64,000 nucleotides of DNA from Microbacterium sp. LCT-H2 (GTDB lineage Bacteria > Actinomycetota > Actinomycetes > Actinomycetales > Microbacteriaceae): assembly GCF_001866135.1 (NCBI RefSeq), contig NZ_MODW01000007.1, forward strand, positions 39,660-103,659, read 5' to 3'. This document shows, one piece after another, positions 53,327-61,656 of this stretch. The notes beneath the pieces were generated by a model that did not search any database, was not told the DNA's origin, and saw nothing but the letters and a program-made list of their open reading frames with translations. The position numbers and the translations under genes were made by a program. Every line of letters begins with the position of its first letter. The stretch's first letter is position 1.

Positions 53327-54138
53327 CCGCGCAGAGCACGGCGACGCTGAGCATCCGCGACCTCACGATCGACATCGGCCGTCCGCTCGTGAAGGGCGTG
53401 TCCCTGGAGCTCGAACCCGGGCGCATCCACGGTCTCGCGGGGGAGTCGGGCTCCGGCAAGACTCTCACCTCCCTAGCGGTGCTCGGCCTCCTGCCGCGAC
53501 AGGCGAAGACCGGCGGCTCGATCCTGCTCGCGGGGGAGGAGCTCGTCGGTCGCAACCGGCGCGGGCTCAACCGCGTCCGCGGGAAGCGCATCGCGATGGT
53601 CTTCCAGGACCCGTCGGCCTCGCTGCACCCGCAGCTGCCGGTCGGCCGTCAGCTCACCGACCACATGCGCGTGCACCTCGGACTCAAGGGCGCCGCTGCG
53701 CGCGAGCGGGCGGTGGAGCTGCTCCAGACCGTGCAGGTGCCGAACCCGGCCGAGGCCCTGAAGCGGTATCCCCATCAGTTCTCCGGCGGACAGCGGCAGC
53801 GCATCGCGATCGCGTGCGCCCTCGCGTGCGACCCGGAGGTGCTGCTCGCGGACGAGCCGACGACCGCCCTCGACGTGACGGTGCAGGCCGGGATCCTGAA
53901 GCTCCTGCGCGACCTCGCGACCGAGAGGAACCTCGCCGTGCTGCTCGTGACCCACGACCTGGGCGTGATGAGCGCGATCGCGGATACGGTCGCCGTCATG
54001 AAGGACGGCCGCATCGTCGAGCTCGCCGATCGGGAGACGCTCTTCCGCGCCCCGCAGCACGAGTACACCCGCATGCTGCTCGCGGCCCTGCCGGGGTCGC
54101 GCATCGACGAGAGCCCCGAGGAGGCCGCGGATGAGTGA
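53323..54138 (+). CDS. ABC importer ATPase, DppD type
   Basis: This 271-residue ATPase has Walker A GLAGESGSGKTLTSLAVLGL, a Q-loop (VFQDPSASLHPQLPVGRQL), the signature QFSGGQRQRIAIA, and LLADEPTTALDVTVQAGIL. The C-terminal extension with Cys residues of canonical DppD is short. ATG at 53323 overlaps the permease stop. Confidence 0.93.
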   Translation: MTAQSTATLSIRDLTIDIGRPLVKGVSLELEPGRIHGLAGESGSGKTLTSLAVLGLLPRQAKTGGSILLAGEELVGRNRRGLNRVRGKRIAMVFQDPSASLHPQLPVGRQLTDHMRVHLGLKGAAARERAVELLQTVQVPNPAEALKRYPHQFSGGQRQRIAIACALACDPEVLLADEPTTALDVTVQAGILKLLRDLATERNLAVLLVTHDLGVMSAIADTVAVMKDGRIVELADRETLFRAPQHEYTRMLLAALPGSRIDESPEEAADE

Positions 54139-54970
54139 GGTCAGCGTCCTCGACGCCCGCGACGTGGTGGTGCGGTACCCGGGCAACCCGCCCGTGATCG
54201 CGGTGAACGGCGTCTCGCTGAGCGTGGCGGCAGGGGAGACGGTCGCCCTCGTGGGCGAGTCCGGCAGCGGCAAGTCGAGCCTGGCCCGCGCCGTCGTCGG
54301 CATCGAGAAGACCGCCGCCGGGACGGTGTCGTTCCGCGGCACCCCCGTCGCACCGCTGGGGATCCGTCGTCGTGACACGGCGCTCACCGGCATCCAGATG
54401 GTCTTCCAGGACCCGGCGACCTCGCTGAACCCGCGCCGGCGGATCGGCGACCAGATCTCCGACGGCATCGCGACCGCCCGCGCGCGCGGTGCCGCCGGTT
54501 CCACCGTGGAGGAGTGGCTGGAGCGGGTCGGACTGCCCGCCGAGGTGCGCACCCGCTTCCCGCATCAGTTCTCCGGCGGGCAGAAGCAGCGCATCGCGAT
54601 CGCCCGGGCGCTCGCGGCGCGTCCCTCGCTGCTCGTCGCCGACGAGCCCATCTCCGCTCTCGACGCGTCCACCCAGACGAGTGTCGCGGGACTCATGCGC
54701 GATCTCGTGGCCGAGTCCGGCGCGGGGATGCTCTTCATCTCCCACGACCTCGCCGTCGTGCGCCGCATCGCCGACCGCACGTTCGTGATGTTCGGCGGGA
54801 GGGTGCTCGAATCCGGGCCGACCGACGAGCTGTGGGCGGCGCCGCGGCACCCCTACACGCAGGCGCTGCTCGCCGCGATCCCGGAGCCCGACGGTACCGG
54901 CCGCATCCCCGATGCCCCCTCCGCCGACGACCGCGCGGTCTGGGCCGAGGTGCCTCCCGTCGCCTACTAG
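54131..54970 (+). CDS. ABC importer ATPase, DppF type
   Basis: This 279-residue ATPase has VALVGESGSGKSSLARAVVG, MVFQDPATSLNPRRRIGDQI, HQFSGGQKQRIAIARALA, and LLVADEPISALDASTQ. It ends the five-gene importer, overlapping the previous gene by 8 nt. Substrate and regulation follow the operon. Confidence 0.93.
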   Translation: MSEVSVLDARDVVVRYPGNPPVIAVNGVSLSVAAGETVALVGESGSGKSSLARAVVGIEKTAAGTVSFRGTPVAPLGIRRRDTALTGIQMVFQDPATSLNPRRRIGDQISDGIATARARGAAGSTVEEWLERVGLPAEVRTRFPHQFSGGQKQRIAIARALAARPSLLVADEPISALDASTQTSVAGLMRDLVAESGAGMLFISHDLAVVRRIADRTFVMFGGRVLESGPTDELWAAPRHPYTQALLAAIPEPDGTGRIPDAPSADDRAVWAEVPPVAY

Positions 54971-55005
54971 AGGTCGGACACGGCGACCCGCGCCGACATG
55001 CTCCG

Positions 55006-55212
55006 TCAGTCGGAGTGCGTGCGTGACCGCGACCGCCGGTGGCGTCGGATCGACATGGCGATCCCGACGGTGATGGCGATCGCCAGCAGCGCCGCCATCA
55101 GTATCGAACTGGCGGTGTCGCTGATGAGACCCTGCATACGCAGGATGAGCACAGCAATGGCCACAACCAGCAGGGTCGCGGAGGCGATCCATCGTCCTGA
55201 GTAGAGCGCCAT
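55006..55212 (-). CDS. Small two-helix membrane protein
   Basis: This 68-residue protein has two hydrophobic segments (IASATLLVVAIAVLILRMQ and SILMAALLAIAITVGIAM) and a basic tail (RRHRRSRSR). No family is recognised. It lies 16 nt downstream of the small protein at 55229-55573 on the same strand, so the two are probably cotranscribed. Confidence 0.6.
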   Translation of the reverse strand: MALYSGRWIASATLLVVAIAVLILRMQGLISDTASSILMAALLAIAITVGIAMSIRRHRRSRSRTHSD

Positions 55213-55228
55213 GATCCGGTCCTCTCGT

Positions 55229-55573
55229 TCATTGGGAGTAGCATCCGGTGATGATGCCGGCCCACTGGCGGAGCCGGATGCCCTTCCCGCTACGGGAGCA
55301 GCCGATCAACTGAGACTGATTGTTCCACGCCCATCCGAAGACGACGCCGGCCGTGACGCCGACAGGCCAGAACCGAGCTCCGAGGAGTCCCGCCAGGCCA
55401 GCCGCGTCTTTGACGACGCCATACTTCGAGATCAGTGTCTTCACTTTGCAGGAGTCGATACGAATGTCCTCCACTGTGACTCCGGTGGAGTAGTCGAACG
55501 TCACAAGAGTACCCGCCGCATTAGTGCGCTGTAATGTTACATTGCAGTCGAGGGGCTCGGCGATATACGACAC
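55229..55573 (-). CDS. Small Cys-containing hydrophobic protein, unknown
   Basis: This product is up to 114 residues. The N-terminal half is polar with a Cys (DIRIDSCKVKTLISKYGVV); the second half is a Gly/Ala-rich hydrophobic stretch (AAGLAGLLGARFWPVGVTAG, VVFGWAWN), then SQLIGCSRSG and IITGCYSQ with two Cys. The GTG at 55573 lacks a good SD, and a longer start is blocked by an in-frame stop. Base composition is AT-richer than its neighbours. A secreted peptide-like role is possible but unproven. Confidence 0.45.
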   Translation of the reverse strand: MSYIAEPLDCNVTLQRTNAAGTLVTFDYSTGVTVEDIRIDSCKVKTLISKYGVVKDAAGLAGLLGARFWPVGVTAGVVFGWAWNNQSQLIGCSRSGKGIRLRQWAGIITGCYSQ

Positions 55574-55668
55574 GGCGCCGGAGCGAGCACGCCGGTGCCT
55601 TCTCGTGTCTCATCCCGACGCCGATAACGATCACCGCTGAGCCGACCTCCTTCGTGGTCAGGCCTTCG

Positions 55669-55908
55669 TCAGGGAGACTCGTTCGAGATGCGTCGGGCCC
55701 GATCGAGGTCTTCGGAACGGAGGAGCTTCGACGCCTGAAGGATCTCGACTCCGAGGAGGTGCCCGTCGGCGTCGAAATCGAGGATGATTTCCCCGGCCCC
55801 GTGCGGGTTGCGTATCTCCGGTACCTGCGCGACGGAATCACCCGCGAGGAGCTCACGCCCGACCGGGAGGTAGGCGGCATCCGCTTCGGGGTCATATCTG
55901 AGGTGCAT
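55669..55908 (-). CDS. DUF2283-type small protein
   Basis: This 79-residue protein begins MHLRYDPEADAAYLPVG, with GEIILDFDADGHLLGVEILQASKLL, the DUF2283 pattern. CGGAGG lies 6 nt before the ATG. Such proteins are often toxin-antitoxin or phage-associated, but here it stands alone. Confidence 0.8.
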   Translation of the reverse strand: MHLRYDPEADAAYLPVGRELLAGDSVAQVPEIRNPHGAGEIILDFDADGHLLGVEILQASKLLRSEDLDRARRISNESP

Positions 55909-55951
55909 CGACGGCCTCCGTTCCTTCCTCCGCCACCGGTCGTGGTGACGG

Positions 55952-55983
55952 CGAAGGGCCGGAGCGTGCGCTCCGGCCCTTCG
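55952..55983. terminator. Strong hairpin terminator
   Basis: CGAAGGGCCGGAGC, loop GTGC, and its complement give a 14-bp stem between the DUF2283 gene and the lipoprotein gene stop. Confidence 0.8.
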
Positions 55984-55997
55984 CGTGTCTCGTCCGA

Positions 55998-56702
55998 TCA
56001 GAGCGGCGCGACGATGTCCTGCTTCACGTCCCACTCGGTGATCTCGAGGGCGATGTCGACCGACTGCCCCTGGACGGTCGCGGAGCTGGTCGAGGCGAGG
56101 TTGACGTAGTCCTCGGTGACCTCGAACACGACCTCGACCGGCGTGCCCGCCTGCTCGACGGTGCCGCTGACGAGGTAGACCTTCTGGCCGAGGCGCTCGC
56201 CGGTGCCGGTCACGGTGAAGTCGCCCGTGATGGCCTTCGCCGTCTCGGCGGGGTCCATCGCGGTGACGTCCTTCGCGGTGGTGCTGAGGCCGGCGATGAT
56301 GGGGTCGCTCGACGACGGGTCGGCGGCCTGCCAGTCGCTGGACGGCGACTTCACCCAGACGTCGTCGCCGATCGCGACGATCGAGCCCATCGGCGAGAGC
56401 GACTCCAGCGCCTTCTCGGACGGGTTGAAGCGCGTGGTGGACTCCATGCCCATCACGACGGTCTTTGCGGCGTAGCCGGCGGTGTCGGTCATGGCCTCGG
56501 CGATGCAGGCGCCGAGGGCCGAGCCGTCGACGGTGGCGCCGTCGGCCAGTTCGGGGCAGTCGGAGGACGGCGCTTCGGCCTCCTGCGATGCAGCCCCGCT
56601 CGGCTTCGACTCGGCAGGCTTGTCCGACGCTCCCGCCGAGCATCCGGTGAGCATGACGGCGGCGGCGAGAACGACGCCGACCCCCCACTTGTTGACGCGC
56701 AT
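55998..56702 (-). CDS. LppX/LprG-like lipoprotein
   Basis: This 234-residue protein has signal GVGVVLAAAVMLTGC (lipobox LTGC), a Ser/Ala/Pro linker, and a globular domain (KTVVMGMESTTRFNPSEKALESL, DVWVKSPSSDWQ, GQKVYLVSGTVEQAGTPVEVVFEVTEDY). This pattern is like LppX/LprAFG lipid-binding lipoproteins. ATG at 56702 is used; the nearby upstream start adds non-signal residues. Confidence 0.7.
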   Translation of the reverse strand: MRVNKWGVGVVLAAAVMLTGCSAGASDKPAESKPSGAASQEAEAPSSDCPELADGATVDGSALGACIAEAMTDTAGYAAKTVVMGMESTTRFNPSEKALESLSPMGSIVAIGDDVWVKSPSSDWQAADPSSSDPIIAGLSTTAKDVTAMDPAETAKAITGDFTVTGTGERLGQKVYLVSGTVEQAGTPVEVVFEVTEDYVNLASTSSATVQGQSVDIALEITEWDVKQDIVAPL

Positions 56703-56805
56703 GGCGCCCCCCTCCAGGTCCGTGCCGATGACCGTCACCAGGCACGCCCTCCAGCATGCCAAGGACGGAGCGGATGTGCGGGAGGCGGTTCCGAGGAAAC
56801 TCCGC

Positions 56806-56811
56806 TAGACT
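56806..56811 (+). promoter_or_regulatory. Candidate -10 of the rpsF operon
   Basis: TAGACT lies about 117 nt before rpsF, leaving a leader long enough for autoregulatory structure by S6:S18. No clear -35 and no confirmed binding motif. Confidence 0.3.
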
Positions 56812-56927
56812 GTCGAGGTTGTCTGCCTTGCGGCGTCCATTCGGGATTCCACGGGCGGGCACGTGCACACACCCTCCTGCTCCCGGGAAATCCCCGAGAG
56901 CCGTTCTAGTCCGAAGGAGGTGGGTAA

Positions 56928-57296
56928 GTGACGCACCAGTACGAACTCATGGTCATTCTGACCCCCGAGATCGACGAGCGCCAGGTCGCCCCGACGCTCG
57001 ACAAGTTCCTGAAGGTCATCACCAACGATGGTGGCTCTATCGAGAACGTCGACATCTGGGGCAAGCGCCGTCTCGCCTACGAGATCCAGAAGAAGACCGA
57101 GGGCATCTACGCCGTCGTCAACTTCACCGCGACCAGCGCCGCCACGCAGGAGCTCGACCGTCAGCTCAAGCTGAACGAGCAGATCATGCGCACCAAGGTG
57201 CTCCGCGCCGAAGAGGCTCAGGCGATGATCGCTTCCGAGGCCAAGCGCTCCGAAGAGAAGGCTGCCCGCAAGGCCGCCAAGGCTGCGAAGGCCTAA
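56928..57296 (+). CDS. rpsF: 30S ribosomal protein S6
   Basis: This 122-residue protein begins [20 protein letters not shown] and contains [27 protein letters not shown], the S6 core. The Lys/Ala-rich tail ([17 protein letters not shown]) is typical of actinobacteria. GTG start; AAGGAGGTG precedes it. First gene of rpsF-ssb-rpsR-rplI. Confidence 0.96.
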   Translation: MTHQYELMVILTPEIDERQVAPTLDKFLKVITNDGGSIENVDIWGKRRLAYEIQKKTEGIYAVVNFTATSAATQELDRQLKLNEQIMRTKVLRAEEAQAMIASEAKRSEEKAARKAAKAAKA

Positions 57297-57301
57297 GTCT
57301 C

Positions 57302-57805
57302 ATGGCCGGCGAAACCGTCATCACCGTGGTGGGCAACCTCACCGCCGACCCCGAGCTGCGCTACACGCAGAACGGGCTGCCGGTGGCGAACTTCACCATC
57401 GCATCGACGCCTCGCAACTTCGACCGTGCCGCGAACGAGTGGAAGGACGGCGAAGCGCTGTTCCTCCGCGCCTCGGTGTGGCGTGAGTTCGCCGAGCACG
57501 TGGCGGGCTCGCTCACCAAGGGCATGCGCGTGATCGCGCAGGGTCGTCTGCGCCAGCGTTCCTACCAGGACCGCGAGGGCAACCAGCGCACCGCGATCGA
57601 GCTGGAGGTCGACGAGATCGGCCCCTCGCTGCGGTACGCGACCGCGCAGGTCACCCGTGCGGCCTCGGGCGGTGGCGGCGGGGGACAGTCCCGTCCCGCG
57701 CAGCAGCAGCAGGTGTCGGAGGAGCCGTGGTCCACGCCCGGCTCGTCGACCAGCGCCGACGCCTGGAGCACTCCGGGCAGCTTCGGCGACGACACCCCCT
57801 TCTGA
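57302..57805 (+). CDS. ssb: Single-stranded DNA-binding protein
   Basis: This 167-residue OB-fold protein has [29 protein letters not shown] and [31 protein letters not shown] Gly/Gln-rich linker leads to the acidic tip GDDTPF, the partner-docking end. ATG at 57302 is 6 nt after rpsF. Confidence 0.96.
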   Translation: MAGETVITVVGNLTADPELRYTQNGLPVANFTIASTPRNFDRAANEWKDGEALFLRASVWREFAEHVAGSLTKGMRVIAQGRLRQRSYQDREGNQRTAIELEVDEIGPSLRYATAQVTRAASGGGGGGQSRPAQQQQVSEEPWSTPGSSTSADAWSTPGSFGDDTPF

Positions 57806-57876
57806 AAACACTTCTTCACGGGTGGGTCCCTGAGCTTGTCGAAGGGCCGCACCCCGCTCATCACTAAGGAAAAGCA

Positions 57877-58131
57877 ATGGCTGGAAAGTCGAGCGGTGAC
57901 CGCCGCAAGCCGCGGAAGGGCGCGAAGAACGCCGCCCCCGCGAAGTCCATCCGGGTCGGCGTCATCGATTACAAGGATGTCGCCACCCTCCGCAAGTTCG
58001 TCTCGGAGCGCGGCAAGATCCGCGCCCGTCGCATCACCGGTGTGTCGGTGCAGGAGCAGCGTCTGATCGCCACCGCGATCAAGAACGCGCGCGAGATGGC
58101 GCTCCTGCCCTACGCTGGCGCCGGCCGGTAA
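57877..58131 (+). CDS. rpsR: 30S ribosomal protein S18
   Basis: This 84-residue basic protein has [30 protein letters not shown] and [22 protein letters not shown], the S18 signature. Like many actinobacterial copies it lacks the zinc-binding Cys residues. It sits in the usual place after ssb. Confidence 0.96.
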   Translation: MAGKSSGDRRKPRKGAKNAAPAKSIRVGVIDYKDVATLRKFVSERGKIRARRITGVSVQEQRLIATAIKNAREMALLPYAGAGR

Positions 58132-58142
58132 GGGGTACTGAG

Positions 58143-58595
58143 ATGGCAAAGCTGATTCTCACGAACGAGGTCGCCGGGCTGGGTAGCGCCGGTGACGTGG
58201 TCGAGGTCAAGAACGGGTACGCCCGCAACTACCTCATCCCCCAGGGCTTCGCTACGGCGTGGACCCGTGGTGGCGAAAAGCAGGTCGCGTCGATCCAGGC
58301 TGCGCGTCAGGCACGCGCGATCCACGACCGCGACGAGGCTGTGGCCCTGAAGAACACCCTCGAGGGCACCAAGGTGCGTCTCGCGGTGAAGGCCGGCAAG
58401 GAAGGCCGTCTGTTCGGCTCGGTGAAGACCGCCGACGTCGCAGAGGCCGTCACGGCTGCGGGCCTCGGCTCGATCGACAAGCGCAAGGTGCACATCCCCT
58501 CGCCCATCAAGGCGACCGGTGAGCACGAGGCGACCGTGCGTCTGCACGAGGACGTCACTGCCGTCATCACGCTGCAGGTCGTCGCCGCCAAGTAA
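58143..58595 (+). CDS. rplI: 50S ribosomal protein L9
   Basis: This 150-residue protein has [30 protein letters not shown] (L9 N-terminal domain), a long connecting helix, and a C-terminal domain with [17 protein letters not shown]. It is 11 nt after rpsR and ends the operon. Confidence 0.96.
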   Translation: MAKLILTNEVAGLGSAGDVVEVKNGYARNYLIPQGFATAWTRGGEKQVASIQAARQARAIHDRDEAVALKNTLEGTKVRLAVKAGKEGRLFGSVKTADVAEAVTAAGLGSIDKRKVHIPSPIKATGEHEATVRLHEDVTAVITLQVVAAK

Positions 58596-58625
58596 GGCAC
58601 CCGACGGGCGACGCCTGTCGAACGA

Positions 58626-58657
58626 AACGCCCCCTGTCCTCCGGGACAGGGGGCGTT
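58626..58657 (+). terminator. Terminator of the rpsF-rplI operon
   Basis: AACGCCCCCTGTCC, loop TCCG, and the perfect complement: a 14-bp stem beginning 31 nt after the rplI stop. Confidence 0.85.
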
Positions 58658-58694
58658 CTGCGTCGGGACGAGGACGAGCAATGGGCATTTCTCA

Positions 58695-58700
58695 TACGCT
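58695..58700 (+). promoter_or_regulatory. -10 hexamer for the acyltransferase-CapA gene
   Basis: TACGCT, 8 nt, then ATG at 58709; near-leaderless spacing. Confidence 0.4.
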
Positions 58701-58708
58701 GCGGCAAC

Positions 58709-60868
58709 ATGCCGTGCTGTTGGCTCGACCGCATGGCGACCCCCTTCTCCTCCCCGACGTCCAGAGCGCCCTGGGGCGATGCTGCGAAGGGGCTGCTGAT
58801 CGTCCTCGTGGTGTTCTGGCACGTCGTGCTGAAGACCTACCTGCAGGTCGACTGGCGGCTCGGCATCCCCCTCCCCGGAGCCTGGGGTCTCGCGGCCGAT
58901 CTCATCTGGCCGTTCCTCATGCCGTTGTTCCTGTTCCTGTCCGGGTACTTCGCCTCGGCAGCTTTGGCCCGACCGTGGGCCGTCGTGTTCCGTCCCCGCG
59001 TCGTCCGCTTCCTCTACCTGTATCTGCTGTGGAGCCTCATCCACGCCGCCGCGATGTGGGCGTTTCCGGACTTCCCGACGTTCGTGCCCCGGAGCGTCTC
59101 CGCGTTCGTGGAGGGGGTGACGATCAGCCCGCCGAACACCTGGTACCTCTACGCGCTCGCGCTGTACTTCGTCGTCGCGAAGGGCCTGCAGCGACTGCCG
59201 CGCGGCGTCCTGCTGGCGGGCGCCGGCGTGCTCTCGGTGGCGGTGGCCGCCGGACTGGTCGACGTGGTGAGCAACCGCGGATCGCTCCTCTACAACCTGT
59301 TCTTCTTCCTCGGAGGTGCGTACTTCGCGCCGCGCATCCGCCGCTTCACCGCTCGGCCGCGACCCGCACTCGCCGGGGCCCTGATCCTCGGCTACCTCGC
59401 TGCCTACGCCGTCATGCGCGTGACGGGCACGGAGACGGTTCCCGGGGTGTGGCCGGCCGTGTCCGTCCTCGGGGTGGCCATGGGACTCGCCGTCGCGCCC
59501 CTCCTCGCCGGCCTCCCTCCGGTCGGGCGGGGACTGCAGGCGCTCGGCGTCCGGACCCTGCCCATCTACCTCCTGCACATGCCGCTGCTGGCCCTTGCCG
59601 ACGCCGCGCTCGTGGGAGTGCTGTCCGACGCGGGACAGGCCGTGCAGCTGCTCGCGGCCGTCCTGCTCCCGGTGGTGCTCACGGCGACTCTCGTCGCCGC
59701 GTGCATCGGCCTCGATCGCCTCACCGCTCGCGACGGACTCACCTGGCTGTGGGATCTCCCTCGTCGGCGGGCCGCGGTCGTCGGTGCGCCGCGCAGAGTC
59801 CCCTGGCGGACACCGGTCGCGGTGCTGAGCCTGGTGGGGGTCGGCCTCGCCGTCAGCGCCGCGGCGGCGATCCCCGCCCGCCCCGCCGCGATCGCCGACC
59901 GCCCAGGCACCCGCGCGGGAGAAGTCAGCATCGGCGCCGTGGGCGACATCCTGCTGTACGACGCGGCGCGCGGGATCCCGGCGGACCGCGGGCGATCGAC
60001 CTTCGACGAGGTGCGCCCCTGGTTCACCGAGGACATCGTCACCGGCAACCTGGAGCAGGTGATCGCGGCGGACACCGGCATCGACAAGTGCGGCGGAAGC
60101 GATCACTGCCTCGCGTTCCGCAGCGAGCCGGATGCCGCTGCGGCGCTACGCGGCTTCGACGTGATCAATCAGGCGAACAACCACAGTCACGACTTCGGCC
60201 GGGAGGGCGTCGACGAGACGAGGGCCGTCTTGCGCGCGGAGGGCATCGACGCCGTTGGTGACCGGAACGAGGTCGTCGTGACGAGGGTAGGGGAGACCAC
60301 CGTGGCCCTGGTCGGTTTCGCGCCCTATGGGGGATTCAACCGGGTCACCGACCTCCGTCACGTCGGTCAGGTGGTGCGCGCGGCGGCGGAGCAGGCCGAT
60401 CTCGTCGTCGTCCACGCGCACATGGGTGCCGAGGGACCGGAGGCCGACGCGGTTACCGGGGGGACCGAGCACAGCTTCGGAGAGAACCGGGGTGATCCGC
60501 AGGCGTTCGCGCACGCGGCCGTCGACGCCGGCGCCGATCTGGTGGTCGGGCACGGCCCGCACGTCCTCCGGGGCGCGGAGTTCTACCGCGGCCGCCTCAT
60601 CGCGTACAGTCTGGGCAACTTCGCGGGAGGGGGCGTCTTCGGGGCCGAGGAGGAGACGCGCTTCGGCGCCTACCTGTCGGTCCGTCTCCGTGCCGACGGA
60701 ACGTTTCTCGGCGGACAGGTCCGCTCGATCCGCTTGGGGGCCGACGGCGGCGCCCCGGAGCCCGATCCGACCGGTCGGGCCGGCGCCCTGATGGACGAGC
60801 GCGGCCGGCGGGACTTCCCGGGCAGTGCTGTCGTCGTCGACGCCGACGGGTCGATCGTCCTGCCGTGA
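58709..60868 (+). CDS. Fusion of acyltransferase-3 membrane domain and CapA-type phosphoesterase
   Basis: This 719-residue protein joins two parts. Residues about 20-370 are a multi-span acyltransferase-3 domain (AAKGLLIVLVVFWHVVLKTY with the catalytic-type His, FLFLSGYFASAAL, LPIYLLHMPLLALADAAL). After a last helix (VAVLSLVGVGLAVSAAAAI) comes a CapA domain of the calcineurin-like fold: GAVGDILLYDAA, FRSEPDAAAALRGFDVINQANNHSHDFG, VVHAHMGAEG, LVVGHGPHVLRGAEFYRGRLIAYSLGNFAG. CapA is linked to poly-gamma-glutamate or capsule formation. The natural target is unknown. An in-frame ATG at 58733 could be the true start. Confidence 0.85.
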   Translation: MPCCWLDRMATPFSSPTSRAPWGDAAKGLLIVLVVFWHVVLKTYLQVDWRLGIPLPGAWGLAADLIWPFLMPLFLFLSGYFASAALARPWAVVFRPRVVRFLYLYLLWSLIHAAAMWAFPDFPTFVPRSVSAFVEGVTISPPNTWYLYALALYFVVAKGLQRLPRGVLLAGAGVLSVAVAAGLVDVVSNRGSLLYNLFFFLGGAYFAPRIRRFTARPRPALAGALILGYLAAYAVMRVTGTETVPGVWPAVSVLGVAMGLAVAPLLAGLPPVGRGLQALGVRTLPIYLLHMPLLALADAALVGVLSDAGQAVQLLAAVLLPVVLTATLVAACIGLDRLTARDGLTWLWDLPRRRAAVVGAPRRVPWRTPVAVLSLVGVGLAVSAAAAIPARPAAIADRPGTRAGEVSIGAVGDILLYDAARGIPADRGRSTFDEVRPWFTEDIVTGNLEQVIAADTGIDKCGGSDHCLAFRSEPDAAAALRGFDVINQANNHSHDFGREGVDETRAVLRAEGIDAVGDRNEVVVTRVGETTVALVGFAPYGGFNRVTDLRHVGQVVRAAAEQADLVVVHAHMGAEGPEADAVTGGTEHSFGENRGDPQAFAHAAVDAGADLVVGHGPHVLRGAEFYRGRLIAYSLGNFAGGGVFGAEEETRFGAYLSVRLRADGTFLGGQVRSIRLGADGGAPEPDPTGRAGALMDERGRRDFPGSAVVVDADGSIVLP

Positions 60869-60871
60869 GGA

Positions 60872-60877
60872 TAGGCT
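60872..60877 (+). promoter_or_regulatory. -10 hexamer for a leaderless cupin gene
   Basis: TAGGCT, 7 nt, then ATG at 60885. Confidence 0.5.
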
Positions 60878-60884
60878 GCTGGCC

Positions 60885-61250
60885 ATGACGGACGACGTTC
60901 GCAACGTGCACGAGGCCCTGTCCACCATCCACGAGCACTGGCAGCCGCACCGGCTGACGAGCGTCAACGACTACGACGTCAAGGTCGTGAAGCTGCAGGG
61001 CGAGTTCGTCTGGCACACGCATCCCGAGACCGACGAACTGTTCTTCGTGGTGAGCGGACGCCTGACGATCCAGCTCCGCGACCGCGACGTCGTCCTGAAC
61101 CCGAACGACGTGTTCGTGGTGCCCCGGGGCGTCGAGCACTGCCCGAAAGCCGAGGAAGAGGTGCACGCGATCCTCTTCGAGCCGAAGGGTACGGTCAACA
61201 CCGGAGACGCAGGCGGCGACATGACGGCGGAGCTCCAGGAGCTCGGCTAA
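60885..61250 (+). CDS. Cupin-domain protein
   Basis: This 121-residue single cupin has GEFVWHTHPETDELFFVVSGRLTI (first metal-binding motif: H-x-H-x4-E) and VVPRGVEHCPKAEEEVHAILFEP (second motif). It is a small metal-binding protein of unknown reaction, of the kind annotated as mannose-6-phosphate-isomerase-like. It starts 17 nt after the CapA fusion. Confidence 0.88.
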   Translation: MTDDVRNVHEALSTIHEHWQPHRLTSVNDYDVKVVKLQGEFVWHTHPETDELFFVVSGRLTIQLRDRDVVLNPNDVFVVPRGVEHCPKAEEEVHAILFEPKGTVNTGDAGGDMTAELQELG

Positions 61251-61359
61251 GCCCCCGCATCGCGTCTGCGGAGAGCGCGTCAGGGCCAGCCGTGGCGTCA
61301 CGGGGGAACGTGAGAAGACCACATACAATCGCTGTGCGATCAGTGATCCGGGGGGATTC

Positions 61360-61656
61360 ATGCACACGCGTATTCACGTCGGTTTTCAGGCCGTCGAGGC
61401 TGCGGCTTTGTCGCTGCGGCATCTCGCGTCGGTGCGGGGAAAGGTCTCTGGCTTTGATCTCTCGTCGGTCGGGAGCGATCTCGCCGCGTCCGCGGCGCAG
61501 GCGTTCGCCAGCGGATGGTCGGATGCTCTACGCTTCCTCGCGTTCACGAGCACTGGGCTGGCCGGCGGGGTGGATGCGGCATTGGCTGACTTCCTGGCGG
61601 GGGAACAGGCTCACCTCGACGCGCTCACGATTTCGATCGGAGCGCTGGAGAAGTGA
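61360..61656 (+). CDS. Small helical ESX/WXG100-like protein
   Basis: This 98-residue protein is all-helix by appearance: a first helix (FQAVEAAALSLRHLASVRGK), a Ser/Asp-containing turn (FDLSSVGSDLAASAAQAFASG) and a second helix (LADFLAGEQAHLDALTI). It lacks an exact WxG but has the size and helical-hairpin layout of ESX partners. Its stop overlaps the next start (GTGA), so it probably pairs with the larger protein. TACAAT at 61324 may be the -10. Confidence 0.6.
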   Translation: MHTRIHVGFQAVEAAALSLRHLASVRGKVSGFDLSSVGSDLAASAAQAFASGWSDALRFLAFTSTGLAGGVDAALADFLAGEQAHLDALTISIGALEK

